Shown here piece after piece: positions 26,116 to 34,907 of a DNA stretch of 40,744 nucleotides. Position 1 is the first letter of the stretch; each line of letters opens with the position of its first letter. Below the pieces are notes generated by a model that did no database searches, had not been told where the DNA came from, and worked only from the letters and a program-made list of their open reading frames with translations. The position numbers were made by a program, and so were the translations under genes. The DNA comes from an uncultured Blautia sp. (lineage in GTDB: Bacteria; Bacillota; Clostridia; Lachnospirales; Lachnospiraceae): assembly GCF_937880195.1 (NCBI RefSeq), contig NZ_CALFLA010000074.1:1-40744 (forward strand). The letters run 5' to 3'.

Positions 26116-26850
26116 CTAAAGACTGACAAGAACAGCGGCTGTCATTCCGATTATCATACTTGCCGCTACGCTGAAATTTTCCAGCCATTCCATTTTTTTC
26201 TTTGATATGAGATATTCAAATACTGCCATTGCCAATGCAGAAATCCCCGCTACAAAAAGAGGAAGATAATTTTTGTAGGCTGTCCAGGTTCCTACATAGG
26301 AGCCGATATAGGCGCTGCAAAGACCAATAAACATAGCAATAGTCGCATAAGCCCCAAATCCGGGCCGAGAGCTTTTTGTCTTTTTCTCTTTTTTCTGAAG
26401 TTTGCCAAGATATTTTTTCAGTCCAAAAATGCAGCAGAGGATACCGCTTAAGATTCCGGCTGTCATAACAAGAGCAATGGTGGTAAAAACAGCTATGGAC
26501 ATCTCGCTGACCTTTAGTCCTGAAAGTCCCAGACTGGTAGCCGCGATCTCCGCAACATTCAGTTCATACTGAAGGGCTCCCACTACCGAAAGTCTCAGCC
26601 AGGACAGCGGAACTCCCAGGCTTCCGCTTAATGCAATGACACCCAAAAGAATACTAACCCCCGGAAGGACGGAAAAGGTAGCGCTGGACATAATGGCGCG
26701 GCGCATGACCTTTTTATCTATTCCAATGGCAATTCCCGCCCGGTAACTTTTTACTAAAAAAACAACACACATAGTCAGGATAAACAATAAAACACCGCCT
26801 ACGATCAAATAAAATGGCAGGCTGTTTACCTGAGACAGATACTTATTCAT
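26116..26850 (-). CDS. DUF5058-family membrane protein
   Basis: A 244-residue polytopic protein with about six membrane segments. The beginning (YLSQVNSLPFYL), the block MRRAIMSSATFSVLPGVSI (48-66) and SWLRLSVVGALQYE (78-91) match my memory of the DUF5058 family, which has no known function. A basic cytoplasmic loop lies at about 150-165. It is followed closely by a second membrane protein and three peptidases, and the pair may form a transporter for a peptide or amino-acid-like compound. GGAGGAAAGAG precedes the ATG. Confidence 0.75.
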   Translation of the reverse strand: MNKYLSQVNSLPFYLIVGGVLLFILTMCVVFLVKSYRAGIAIGIDKKVMRRAIMSSATFSVLPGVSILLGVIALSGSLGVPLSWLRLSVVGALQYELNVAEIAATSLGLSGLKVSEMSIAVFTTIALVMTAGILSGILCCIFGLKKYLGKLQKKEKKTKSSRPGFGAYATIAMFIGLCSAYIGSYVGTWTAYKNYLPLFVAGISALAMAVFEYLISKKKMEWLENFSVAASMIIGMTAAVLVSL

Positions 26851-26895
26851 TTCTCTTTCCTCCTGTTTTCTCTTTATTTCATTTTACTTTCGTAA

Positions 26896-28251
26896 TTATA
26901 CCATTACTCTTTTATGCACCTGTTTTCTTACCAAAAGGAAACAGATCACCTGCAAAAGAATCGTAACTGCCCAGGATGCCGGATAAGAAATAAAAAGAAC
27001 CTCCAAAGATCTGTGTGCAGGGAACACAAGATAGATCCAGAAAATCCTTGTGCCTACTGTGCCGATCACAGAAAGGATCATAGGAACAGCCGAACGTCCC
27101 ATTCCTCTAAGAGCTCCAGGAAAGAGATCCATGATTCCGCAGAGAAAATATGGCACTGTAGTATATGCAAGGATTTCAAGACCACAGGCAATTACGTCCG
27201 GTTCGCTTGTATAAATAGAAAGCAGCCGGGAACCAAATGCCCATGCGCCAAATCCAAGGGTAAATGCAATTCCTACAGTAAGGATCAGACAGTTGACCAG
27301 CACCTTGTCCATACGCTTCACCTTGCCGGCTCCGTAGTTCTGGCTGGTAAAGCTCATACACGCCTGAGTCACAGAATTAACAGAAGTATAAAGAAAGCCA
27401 AAAATGTTATTAGCCGCTGTATATCCCGCCATTGCCACAGAGCCAAAGGAATTGACAGAGGACTGCAAAAGAGCATTGGAAAAATTGATCACAGTGCTTT
27501 GAAGTCCGGCGGGAATACCTACCTGAAAGATCTGTTTTAAGTATTTCCATTTCAAAGTCAGCCTGGAAAACCTGAGCTGATAGCTTCCTTCTGATTTATA
27601 CAAACACCTGAGAACAAGAATGCAGGAAATCATCTGGGCTATGATGGTTGCAATGGCAACTCCTGCCACATCCATATGAAACCGGATCACAAGGATCATG
27701 TTCAGACAGGCATTTGTAATACCGGAAACAATAAGATAGTATAAGGGGCGTTTGGTATCACCTACAGAACGCAAAACAGCCGCCCCATAGTTATACAGCA
27801 TAAAAAAAGGCATTCCAATAAAGTAAATCTTCATATAGAGCGCCGCCTGACCGATCACATCAGCCGGAGTTCCCATCAGTTCCAGGGCAAACCTGGAAAA
27901 CCCAACTCCTACCAAAGCCATAACCACGCCGCTTATAAGAGCAAAGGTAATGGAAGTATGTACGGTTTCTGACATTTCTTTTGTTTTCCCGGAAGCATAG
28001 AATCTGGCACTAAGAACGTTCGTTCCAAGTGATACGCCGATAAACAAATTAATAAAAAGGTTGATCAGCGCAGTAGTAGAACCTACGGCTGCCAGTGCCT
28101 GACTGCCGCTGAATCTTCCAACCACAACAATATCCACGGCATTAAACATCAACTGCAAAATACCGGACAGCATCAGCGGTATCGAAAATGAGATCAGCTT
28201 CGGCATGATCGCCCCATTGCACATATCAATTTCGTATTTGCTGCTTTTCAA
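26896..28251 (-). CDS. MATE-family efflux transporter
   Basis: A 451-residue, 12-segment multidrug and toxin extrusion protein of the bacterial NorM/DinF-like type. Typical features are PKLISFSIPLMLSGILQLMFN in segment 1, GRFSGSQALAAVGSTTALINL in segment 2 and the equivalent second-half stretch VAMAGYTAANNIFGF. Substrate unknown; transport would be driven by Na+ or H+. The frame is open to a TTG at 28287 with no ribosome site, whereas the TTG at 28249-28251 has GAGGAG six bases upstream and gives a protein beginning just before the first helix, so I chose it. It lies 50 bases below miaB and probably shares its transcript. Confidence 0.92.
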   Translation of the reverse strand: MKSSKYEIDMCNGAIMPKLISFSIPLMLSGILQLMFNAVDIVVVGRFSGSQALAAVGSTTALINLFINLFIGVSLGTNVLSARFYASGKTKEMSETVHTSITFALISGVVMALVGVGFSRFALELMGTPADVIGQAALYMKIYFIGMPFFMLYNYGAAVLRSVGDTKRPLYYLIVSGITNACLNMILVIRFHMDVAGVAIATIIAQMISCILVLRCLYKSEGSYQLRFSRLTLKWKYLKQIFQVGIPAGLQSTVINFSNALLQSSVNSFGSVAMAGYTAANNIFGFLYTSVNSVTQACMSFTSQNYGAGKVKRMDKVLVNCLILTVGIAFTLGFGAWAFGSRLLSIYTSEPDVIACGLEILAYTTVPYFLCGIMDLFPGALRGMGRSAVPMILSVIGTVGTRIFWIYLVFPAHRSLEVLFISYPASWAVTILLQVICFLLVRKQVHKRVMV

Positions 28252-28301
28252 TGTATTCTCCTCTTTCCTTTTTGGTATTTCCTGCAAAGGGAAAAGCCTG
28301 A

Positions 28302-29726
28302 TTATCCCACCAGGCTTCCCAGATAATAAAATCCTTTACATTCTTCAAGCTTCACATTTACGTAAGTTCCCAGAAGGTTTTTGTCTGCCGGAAAATGTAC
28401 AAGAAGATTGTACTGGGTTCTTCCAGTAAAAATTCCCTTTTCCTTGCTTTCTTCTTCCACCAGAACTTCCTGAATGGTTCCCTGGAATCTGGAAGAACGG
28501 ATTCTTCCCTGTTCCTGAACAAGGGTAAGAAGACGGTTAAACCGATCCTTTGCCACATCCTGGGGAACCTGATCTTCTTTTGCTGCTGCCGGAGTTCCTG
28601 TTCTCTTAGAGTAGAGGAAGGTAAAAGCCGTATCATAGCCAGCCTTTTTTACAACGTCAAGGGTTTCCTGGAAATCTTCCTCTGTTTCCCCCGGAAATCC
28701 CACAATAATATCTGTAGTCAGAGAAATATCAGGAACAGCGGTTCGTATCTTATCTACCAGCCCAAGATATTTTTCTTTATCGTAGCGACGGTTCATCTCC
28801 TTTAATACCCTGCTGCTACCAGACTGAAGAGGAAGGTGGAGATGATGGCAGATTTTTTTGCTTTTTGCCATTACTTCAATCAGTTCGTCAGAAAGATCCT
28901 TTGGATGGGATGTCATAAAACGAATACGCCTAAGCCCTTCTACCTCTTCCAGCATTGTGAGAAGCTGCGCAAATGTCACTGGCTCATCCAGAGTTTTTCC
29001 ATAGGAATTTACATTCTGCCCAAGCAGCATAACCTCAGAAACGCCGTCTTCTACCAGACGTTTTACCTCTTTTATGATGGCTTCCGGCCGGCGGCTTCTT
29101 TCTCTGCCCCGGACATAGGGCACAATGCAGTAGCTGCAGAAATTGTTGCAGCCAAACATAATGTTTACCCCTGATTTAAAGGTATAATTTCTTTCTGTAG
29201 GAAGATCCTCTACAATTTTGTCAGTTCCCTCCCAGATATCTACAATCTGCATATCAGAAAGAAGCATTTCATAAAAAAGCTCTGCAAATTTGAAAATATT
29301 GTGAGTACCAAAAACAAGATTCACAAAAGAATATGTTTTTTTAATTTTTTCTACTACATGGGGCTCCTGCATCATACATCCAAAAAGAATGATCTTCATG
29401 TCAGGATTCTGGTCTTTAAGGCTGTGCAGGTGTCCCAGACGGCCATATACTTTAAGATTTGCATTTTCACGGACAGTACAGGTATTATAAATAACAACGT
29501 CTGCCTCTTCACTATCCTGGCGAACATATCCTATTTCATCCATAATGCCTGCTACAGCTTCTGACTGTTTCTCATTCATCTGACATCCAAAAGTAGTAAG
29601 ACAATAGGTAAGAGGACGGCCTGCCGCCTGTATTTTCTGCTCTGTCAGCGCCCTGGCAAGATCAATAAAAGAACGCTGGCGCTGTGTTTCCTCCTGATTG
29701 GTCAGGTTTTCTTTTTCGTTTATCAT
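28302..29726 (-). CDS. miaB: tRNA-2-methylthio-N6-dimethylallyladenosine synthase MiaB
   Basis: A 474-residue radical-SAM methylthiotransferase acting on i6A37 of tRNA. The N-terminal UPF0004 domain supplies Cys48 (FGCQMNE), Cys83 (NTCTVRENA) and Cys117 (FGCMMQ) for one [4Fe-4S] cluster. The radical-SAM cluster motif CNNFCSYC gives Cys193, 197 and 200, and a TRAM domain follows after about residue 400. It works after MiaA. In many Clostridia miaB lies directly upstream of mutS, but here about 8.8 kb separates them. AAGGAG precedes the ATG. Confidence 0.97.
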   Translation of the reverse strand: MINEKENLTNQEETQRQRSFIDLARALTEQKIQAAGRPLTYCLTTFGCQMNEKQSEAVAGIMDEIGYVRQDSEEADVVIYNTCTVRENANLKVYGRLGHLHSLKDQNPDMKIILFGCMMQEPHVVEKIKKTYSFVNLVFGTHNIFKFAELFYEMLLSDMQIVDIWEGTDKIVEDLPTERNYTFKSGVNIMFGCNNFCSYCIVPYVRGRERSRRPEAIIKEVKRLVEDGVSEVMLLGQNVNSYGKTLDEPVTFAQLLTMLEEVEGLRRIRFMTSHPKDLSDELIEVMAKSKKICHHLHLPLQSGSSRVLKEMNRRYDKEKYLGLVDKIRTAVPDISLTTDIIVGFPGETEEDFQETLDVVKKAGYDTAFTFLYSKRTGTPAAAKEDQVPQDVAKDRFNRLLTLVQEQGRIRSSRFQGTIQEVLVEEESKEKGIFTGRTQYNLLVHFPADKNLLGTYVNVKLEECKGFYYLGSLVG

Positions 29727-29774
29727 AAATATAAGAACTCCTTACATATTAAGTTTATTCATTTCTAATTTCAT

Positions 29775-29803
29775 ATGATACAGGAAATTGGAAGTTCTGT
29801 CAA
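29775..29803 (-). promoter_or_regulatory. Near-consensus sigma-A promoter of the miaB operon
   Basis: On the minus strand TTGACA (29798-29803) and TATCAT (29775-29780) are exactly 17 bases apart. The -35 box is a perfect match and the -10 has two differences. It begins just after the M14-like gene and would drive miaB and the six genes beneath it. Confidence 0.85.
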
Positions 29804-29826
29804 AACAAATTCTGCTGCCTTTTTCG

Positions 29827-30726
29827 TTATTCTGCGCTCATAGAAAAAAGGTATTCCAAAGGGATGGTGTAAATCTGCTGATAGCTGTCAATATCCGGCG
29901 TGTCTGTTGTTTTTCCTGCCGGAAGCTCTATACGAAAAGAGGGCTGCCTCATAATCTCTGCAAAAAACCGTTCCGGCGATCCCTCTCCCGGCATTTCGTT
30001 CTGTGCCCCGGACAGATTCAGGTTAAATCGTTCTGGCCGGAAGCCGGATTCCTTCTGAAAATGACGGGCAAAACGGCTGCATCTCTGATTGACAGCATAA
30101 GACTGAGGCTGACGGAAATACACGATCCTTTTATCCGCAATTCCAAAGGACAAAAGTCCTCTTCCCTGATATTCCTGAAAAATACGGATCAGAGCCTTTG
30201 TCTCGTTTTCACTGGCAGGCTCATGTCCAACTCTCTTTTTTCTGTAATAACTGGTAGGAAAATTTTTACAAAGATTCATTCCTCTTGCATTACAGAAATA
30301 TTCTTTACAGGGCGTTTCCTGCATACGAAGCATCTGTCGGTAAATTGGATTTCGGATTACAGCATAATCCTTTTCATAAATCTCATAACCGTCAGGATTT
30401 AATATAGGAATAAAACAAAGCTTCCATTGTTCCAAAAGCTCTTTTATCTGGTAAAATTCTCCCAGCGTCCATCCGCATTCCCAGGCACGGCAGTATTCCT
30501 CTGCCATTTTAAGAAGACAGGAAGGCATATACCGATCCGTCCCATTTAATCCTCCGATACAAAAAACAGGTTCTCTTCCAAATCCCAGCTCCAGCATGGG
30601 AATCATCCGTTCGTCATGGCTTTTTCCGATCACACGGAATTGCGTCACGTGACTGTATCTCTGAGACAGTTCCCAAAGAGTATAATAAATCTGCTCATAA
30701 GTAAAGCAACTGATCTCTGCTGTCAT
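29827..30726 (-). CDS. M14 carboxypeptidase-fold protein lacking the zinc ligands
   Basis: A 299-residue protein with clear M14 landmarks: a GGLNG strand-turn (58-62), IPILNPDGYEIYE (106-118), NARGMNLCKNFP (146-157) and IELPAG (266-271) with the catalytic-type Glu267. However, the zinc HxxE motif reads NGTD (Asn61, Asp64), the third ligand region normally SFHSxG reads SFGIAD (193-198), and the substrate-binding NRNFP is CKNFP. All three zinc ligands are therefore replaced, pointing to a pseudoenzyme or non-zinc variant. There is no signal peptide, so it is probably cytoplasmic. Ribosome site GGAAGGG. It stands between the terminator of the surface-protein gene and the promoter of miaB; its own promoter is unclear. 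Confidence 0.8.
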   Translation of the reverse strand: MTAEISCFTYEQIYYTLWELSQRYSHVTQFRVIGKSHDERMIPMLELGFGREPVFCIGGLNGTDRYMPSCLLKMAEEYCRAWECGWTLGEFYQIKELLEQWKLCFIPILNPDGYEIYEKDYAVIRNPIYRQMLRMQETPCKEYFCNARGMNLCKNFPTSYYRKKRVGHEPASENETKALIRIFQEYQGRGLLSFGIADKRIVYFRQPQSYAVNQRCSRFARHFQKESGFRPERFNLNLSGAQNEMPGEGSPERFFAEIMRQPSFRIELPAGKTTDTPDIDSYQQIYTIPLEYLFSMSAE

Positions 30727-30791
30727 GTTTTGCTTCCCTTCCGGCAGTCAGCAATATTTTTCTTCTAAACCTGCCTTACAAGGGTAAATAT

Positions 30792-30823
30792 ATGAAAAGA
30801 GACAGGTGATTAGACCTGTCTCT
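30792..30823 (-). terminator. Terminator of the surface-protein gene
   Basis: AGAGACAGGT (30798-30807) pairs perfectly with ACCTGTCTCT (30814-30823) over a 6-base loop. On the minus strand it is followed by TTTTCATATATTT. It lies just below the surface-protein stop. Confidence 0.8.
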
Positions 30824-30851
30824 CTTCCTGTGATCAGAAATCAGATTTCTA

Positions 30852-33515
30852 TCAGATTTCTTCTTTTTTACGTTTACGGACAATCACATAACCGCCTGCA
30901 AGCAGGGAAAGTGCTGCAAGAGCGCTCATAGAGCCTACAGGTGACGGGTCGGCTGTTTTGGCAGCTGTTTTTTCTGTTGAACCTGCATCCTGCTGGTCCG
31001 CTGCTTCTGTAGGATCAATATCTGCTACAGAACCTGCGCCAGTGCCGTCATAATTAAGGCCGTCATCTGGATTCTCTTTATTGTATTCTTCAATATAAGC
31101 CTTCCATTCCTCGTCTGTGATCTCTGCGGAGCGGAAGGATGTTTTCATGTATTCTACCACATCCGTATCTACCCACTCAGAGCCGTTAAAGGTCTGCTTT
31201 TTGAAGAAGATATAAAGAGGATATTCTTCTGCTTTACGAATACCGTTTTCCTGGGAGCCGATTCTCCAGGATGTGTTCTTAGAACCATTCACAGACATGG
31301 ACCAGTAAAGTGGAATCCATCTTTCATCACCGCTGATAGGATCTTTATCGTTCTGTCCTGCGCCTGTTACAGTAAAATCATAGAATTTCCTTGGGTAGAA
31401 TTTCAGCGGATTCTCAAGCCCTGTAACTTTACTCTGGGAAACTTTATAAGTACGCGGCGCACGTGTGGTAACAGTAGGTGTAGGAGCCGGACGTTTCTTA
31501 TTGTTTAACTTGATTGTTTCAAATTCAACCTTACCGTCTGCAGTCGCGGCAACGATCAGCCAGGAATCCTTCTCAGGAACTTTTTCTGCTTTTACCCAGA
31601 AAGGAGTATCCTTTTTCGCGCTGTTCACAGCATTTTTTTCATTGTATTTCTTCTTGATATCTGAAGAGCTTGCACCTGCATCTACGAAATAATAATACCA
31701 CTTGCAGTTTTTGGTTGTGGACATCTGGACAACCGCCGTGTTATGGTCCCGCCATTCCAGAGTGCCGCTCTGGTAGGTAAGGAAATCTTTCTCTTCACTG
31801 CCCTGACCAATATAGTCATTCCACTCCTGATCGGAAATAGCTGCTGACTTAAAGGAAGTTTTTATGTGGCCTGTTTCTTCTGTGTCTGTCCAGCTTCCGT
31901 TTGTATATATCTGCTTACGGAAATAAATATACATGGCATGAGTGCCTTCTGTTCTAAGGCCTTTCTTCACCATAACATTCCAGTTCACATTCTTGCTTCC
32001 ATTTTCTTTTGTTGACCAGTAAAGAGGTTTCCAGCAAAGATCTCCTTCTTTTGGATCCTTGTTGTCCTGGCCAGCGCCTGTTACAGTAAACTTATAAGAT
32101 TTACCGGGGAAAAATTTCAGCGGTTTTTCCAGGCCTGTAATCTTATATCCGTTGATATCGCACTCCGGCTTCTGAGGCTCTTCCTTTGCTTTCAGATATC
32201 CCACTGTGCCGTCGTCGCTTAAAGCTACTGTAAAATCTTCTGTGTCGTATGCGAACTGAGAAACTGCGTTTTTGAAATCTTCTGGTGTAATGCTCTCTCC
32301 GTTTGATCCCATTTTGATCACTTCAGTTCCGTTTTCCCCATTGGTCTTTGTAAGGGAAACGGAAGAATTTTCCATTTTGGCTGTAACTAAAACACCTGCT
32401 GTCTCTCCGTCAAGATAAAGATTTTTCTTATTTCCTTCTGGGTCTGTATTATCAGAAATCGTAACCGTTCCCTGGATCAGAATCTGATTTGTGGTATAAA
32501 CAGCGCCTTTTACGCCTTTGTTATTGGAAACAGTACCGCCTGCCAGCACAAGATTTCCTCCTGCGCTGTTGTCAATGGCAGCTCCGATCTCCCCTTCTAC
32601 AGTATTATTGATAAGGGAAACTCTGTCAGACATTCCAAAGGAGGCGCCCTCTGTGATCTTCACAAGAGCTCCTGTTGCTGTCATTTCCTGGATCTCATTA
32701 TTTCCGGTAAGAGTAAGTTTGCCGCTTTCTTCTGCGGAGAACTGAAGCTCACTGTCTGCTCCTGTTACCACAAAAAGATCTCCCTTAAAGTTCTTGGAGG
32801 GATCTTGCGGATCTGCTCTCTGGATAGTAACGTCTGAAACTGCCTTCAATTCCACCTTACCGCCCTGAACAGTAATGCTGTCTGTAAGGATCTGATTCTT
32901 TTCGATCTTAACAACAACGGCCTTCTTAACCTCTTCTGTCTGGGCATTGTAATAAGTCACCGCTGCATTTACTGCATACTGAAGGGTTTTATAATATTCC
33001 TTGGTAGTTTCCACACCGTCTTCCCCTACGACGCTGATATATACGCCTGAGGAATTGTCTTCGGTAAATCCTTCCGGCTTTTCTTCAGGCGTTATAGAAG
33101 GAGATGGAGCCGAATCTGTATTTCCGGCCTGTTCTGCCGGTACTTCTGCCTGCGGTATAATTTCCGGTTCAGGTGTAGTTTCTGCCTCAGGAGTAGTCTG
33201 TGGCGCTTCCGGGGTAGTTTCTGCCTCAGGTGTGGTCTGTGGCGCTTCCGGGGTAGTTTCTGCCTCAGGCGTGGTCTGTGGCGCTTCCGGGGTAGTTTCT
33301 GCCTCAGGTGTGGTCTGTGGCGCTTCCGGGGTGGTTTCTGCCTCAGGCGTGGTCTCCGGTACTTCTGTATCTGTTTCCGATAAAGAAGCAGCAAAGTCTG
33401 TGGTTGCTTCCGATGCAGCCTGAACCCCCTCCTCTGCAGCAAAGACCGCTGTCGGAGCAGAACCTGTGGCCATAACCCCGGCTAAAAGAATTGCATATAA
33501 TTGTTTTTTTCTCAT
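30852..33515 (-). CDS. Repeat-rich cell-surface protein with sorting tail
   Basis: An 887-residue secreted, wall-linked protein not assignable to a named family. Order of parts: signal peptide 1-27 (MRKKQLYAILLAGV..., predicted cut after AVFAA); four 13-residue tandem repeats TTPEAETTPEAPQ plus a partial (55-116); a Pro-rich spacer; a probable right-handed beta-helix (about 166-376; asparagine- and glycine-rich turns such as SLINNTVEGE and GGTVSNNKG); and two related modules of about 115 residues, A (453-569) and B (690-810), both starting TGLE(K/N)PLKF and ending EW..YI, separated by a different 120-residue segment. It ends with KTADPSPVG (853-861), a hydrophobic stretch and KRKKEEI, a variant of the clostridial KTGD-type sortase tail. 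The start at 33515 has GGGAGG 9 bases upstream; the frame is open to 33587. An adhesin or glycan-binding role is only a guess. No sortase gene is in the window. Confidence 0.85.
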   Translation of the reverse strand: MRKKQLYAILLAGVMATGSAPTAVFAAEEGVQAASEATTDFAASLSETDTEVPETTPEAETTPEAPQTTPEAETTPEAPQTTPEAETTPEAPQTTPEAETTPEAPQTTPEAETTPEPEIIPQAEVPAEQAGNTDSAPSPSITPEEKPEGFTEDNSSGVYISVVGEDGVETTKEYYKTLQYAVNAAVTYYNAQTEEVKKAVVVKIEKNQILTDSITVQGGKVELKAVSDVTIQRADPQDPSKNFKGDLFVVTGADSELQFSAEESGKLTLTGNNEIQEMTATGALVKITEGASFGMSDRVSLINNTVEGEIGAAIDNSAGGNLVLAGGTVSNNKGVKGAVYTTNQILIQGTVTISDNTDPEGNKKNLYLDGETAGVLVTAKMENSSVSLTKTNGENGTEVIKMGSNGESITPEDFKNAVSQFAYDTEDFTVALSDDGTVGYLKAKEEPQKPECDINGYKITGLEKPLKFFPGKSYKFTVTGAGQDNKDPKEGDLCWKPLYWSTKENGSKNVNWNVMVKKGLRTEGTHAMYIYFRKQIYTNGSWTDTEETGHIKTSFKSAAISDQEWNDYIGQGSEEKDFLTYQSGTLEWRDHNTAVVQMSTTKNCKWYYYFVDAGASSSDIKKKYNEKNAVNSAKKDTPFWVKAEKVPEKDSWLIVAATADGKVEFETIKLNNKKRPAPTPTVTTRAPRTYKVSQSKVTGLENPLKFYPRKFYDFTVTGAGQNDKDPISGDERWIPLYWSMSVNGSKNTSWRIGSQENGIRKAEEYPLYIFFKKQTFNGSEWVDTDVVEYMKTSFRSAEITDEEWKAYIEEYNKENPDDGLNYDGTGAGSVADIDPTEAADQQDAGSTEKTAAKTADPSPVGSMSALAALSLLAGGYVIVRKRKKEEI
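33170..33353 (-). repeat. 39-bp tandem repeat within the surface-protein gene
   Basis: Four near-identical 39-bp units (33198-33353) plus a partial unit encode TTPEAETTPEAPQ copies. The units differ at one or two synonymous positions only. The Thr/Pro/Glu stalk is a likely slipped-strand length-variation site. Confidence 0.9.
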
Positions 33516-33607
33516 TATGTCATGTCCTCCCGCGGTATGTACGCATGCCGCTGCATATTGATCCGCTGCAAAGTTTCGCAGCTTCAAATCTACAACTTAT
33601 TGTGAAT

Positions 33608-33636
33608 ATTATACACACTGCCCTTCCAAAAGTCAA
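33608..33636 (-). promoter_or_regulatory. Strong sigma-A promoter of the surface-protein gene
   Basis: TTGACT (33631-33636) and a perfect TATAAT (33608-33613) lie 17 bases apart on the minus strand. The -35 box starts immediately after the proA stop, and I see no terminator for proA, so read-through from that operon is possible. The roughly 85-base leader holds a GCTGC/GCAGC hairpin at 33565-33582. Confidence 0.88.
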
Positions 33637-33638
33637 AT

Positions 33639-34889
33639 TTATGGCCGGGTCTGTCCGCTTCCATAAATGATGTATTTGGTGGTAGTCAGCGCAAGCAGTC
33701 CCATTGGGCCTCTTGCATGAAGCTTCTGAGTACTGATTCCGATTTCGGCGCCATAACCAAACTCAAATCCATCTGTAAATCTGGTAGAAGCGTTTACATA
33801 AACGGCTGCCGCGTCTACCTGATCCAGGAATTTCTGCGCATGGGTATAATTTTCTGTAATAATGGCCTCTGAATGACCGGTATTATATTGATTGATATGT
33901 GCAATGGCTTCCTCTACAGAATACACTATCTTAATAGAAAGTATGTAATCCAGATATTCCGTACCCCAGTCTTCTTCTGTTGCCGCCACAGCTCCCGGCA
34001 TCAGAGAAAGAGCCTCCTTGTCTGCGCGCATTTCCACATGCTTTTCTTTTAGCTTTTCTGCAAGGACAGGAAGAAGCTTTTCTTTTACGCTGTTATGGAC
34101 AAGAAGGGATTCGCAGGCATTGCATACGCCGACTCTCTGCGTTTTTGCATTGAGGATAATATTGGCAGCCATATCAAGATCAGCCGTTTCATCCACGTAA
34201 ATATGACAGTTTCCTGTTCCTGTTTCTATAACCGGTATGGTGCTTTGATTTACTACTGCCCGGATCAGGCCTTTTCCGCCACGAGGGATCAGTACGTCTA
34301 CATACTGATTCATTTTCATAAATTCGCCTGCGGTTTCCCTGGAGGTATCCAGAATCAGCTGGATCGCATCTTCTGTAATACCCTGTGCGGCAAGTGTTTC
34401 CCTGATACAGTCTACAATTGCTTTATTGGAATGAATGGCGTCGCTGCCGCCTTTTAAAATCACAACATTGCCTGTTTTAAAGCAAAGACCGAAAGCGTCT
34501 GCCGTTACATTTGGACGGGCTTCGTAAATAATTCCGATCACACCTAAAGGAACCCGTTTCTGACCGATCAAAAGTCCGTTAGGGCGTTTCTTCATTCCAG
34601 TCACCTCGCCTATTGGATCCTCCAGACCCACAAGCTGACAAAGACCTTCTGCCATACCCTGGATCCGTTCCTTTGTAAGAAGAAGTCTGTCGATCAGTCC
34701 CTCCGGCATATGGTTTGCCTTTCCGTTTTCTACGTCTTTTGCATTAGCGGCAAGAAGCGTGTCTACGCATTCAACCAAATGATCTGCAACAGCAGAAAGA
34801 ACCTGATTCTTTTTATCTGTAGAAATCGTGCGAAGAGAATTTTCAGCCGCCTTTGCACGTTTTCCAAGCTCTATAAGCATTTCGTTCAT
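33639..34889 (-). CDS. proA: Gamma-glutamyl phosphate reductase ProA
   Basis: A 416-residue aldehyde-dehydrogenase-fold enzyme that converts gamma-glutamyl phosphate to glutamate semialdehyde with NADPH, the second step of proline synthesis. Visible signatures include [11 protein letters not shown] (122-132), LKGGSDA (145-151) and the catalytic Cys256 in [13 protein letters not shown]. The gene is last in the operon, 18 bases after the 5-formyl-THF cyclo-ligase gene, with GGGAGGT before the ATG. ProB lies two genes upstream rather than adjacent. Confidence 0.96.
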   Translation of the reverse strand: MNEMLIELGKRAKAAENSLRTISTDKKNQVLSAVADHLVECVDTLLAANAKDVENGKANHMPEGLIDRLLLTKERIQGMAEGLCQLVGLEDPIGEVTGMKKRPNGLLIGQKRVPLGVIGIIYEARPNVTADAFGLCFKTGNVVILKGGSDAIHSNKAIVDCIRETLAAQGITEDAIQLILDTSRETAGEFMKMNQYVDVLIPRGGKGLIRAVVNQSTIPVIETGTGNCHIYVDETADLDMAANIILNAKTQRVGVCNACESLLVHNSVKEKLLPVLAEKLKEKHVEMRADKEALSLMPGAVAATEEDWGTEYLDYILSIKIVYSVEEAIAHINQYNTGHSEAIITENYTHAQKFLDQVDAAAVYVNASTRFTDGFEFGYGAEIGISTQKLHARGPMGLLALTTTKYIIYGSGQTRP

Positions 34890-34907
34890 ATACGTACCTC
34901 CCCAAAT

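Noticed and set aside
28252..28287. MATE protein starting at the upstream TTG
   Set aside because: No ribosome site precedes it, whereas GAGGAG stands six bases before the TTG at 28251.
29788..30402. Plus-strand open frame of 204 codons
   Set aside because: It overlaps the M14-like gene and the miaB promoter on the other strand, with no ribosome site.
33170..33353. Possible CRISPR array from regular 39-bp repeats
   Set aside because: The units are directly contiguous with no spacers and encode an in-frame TTPEAETTPEAPQ stalk in a surface protein.
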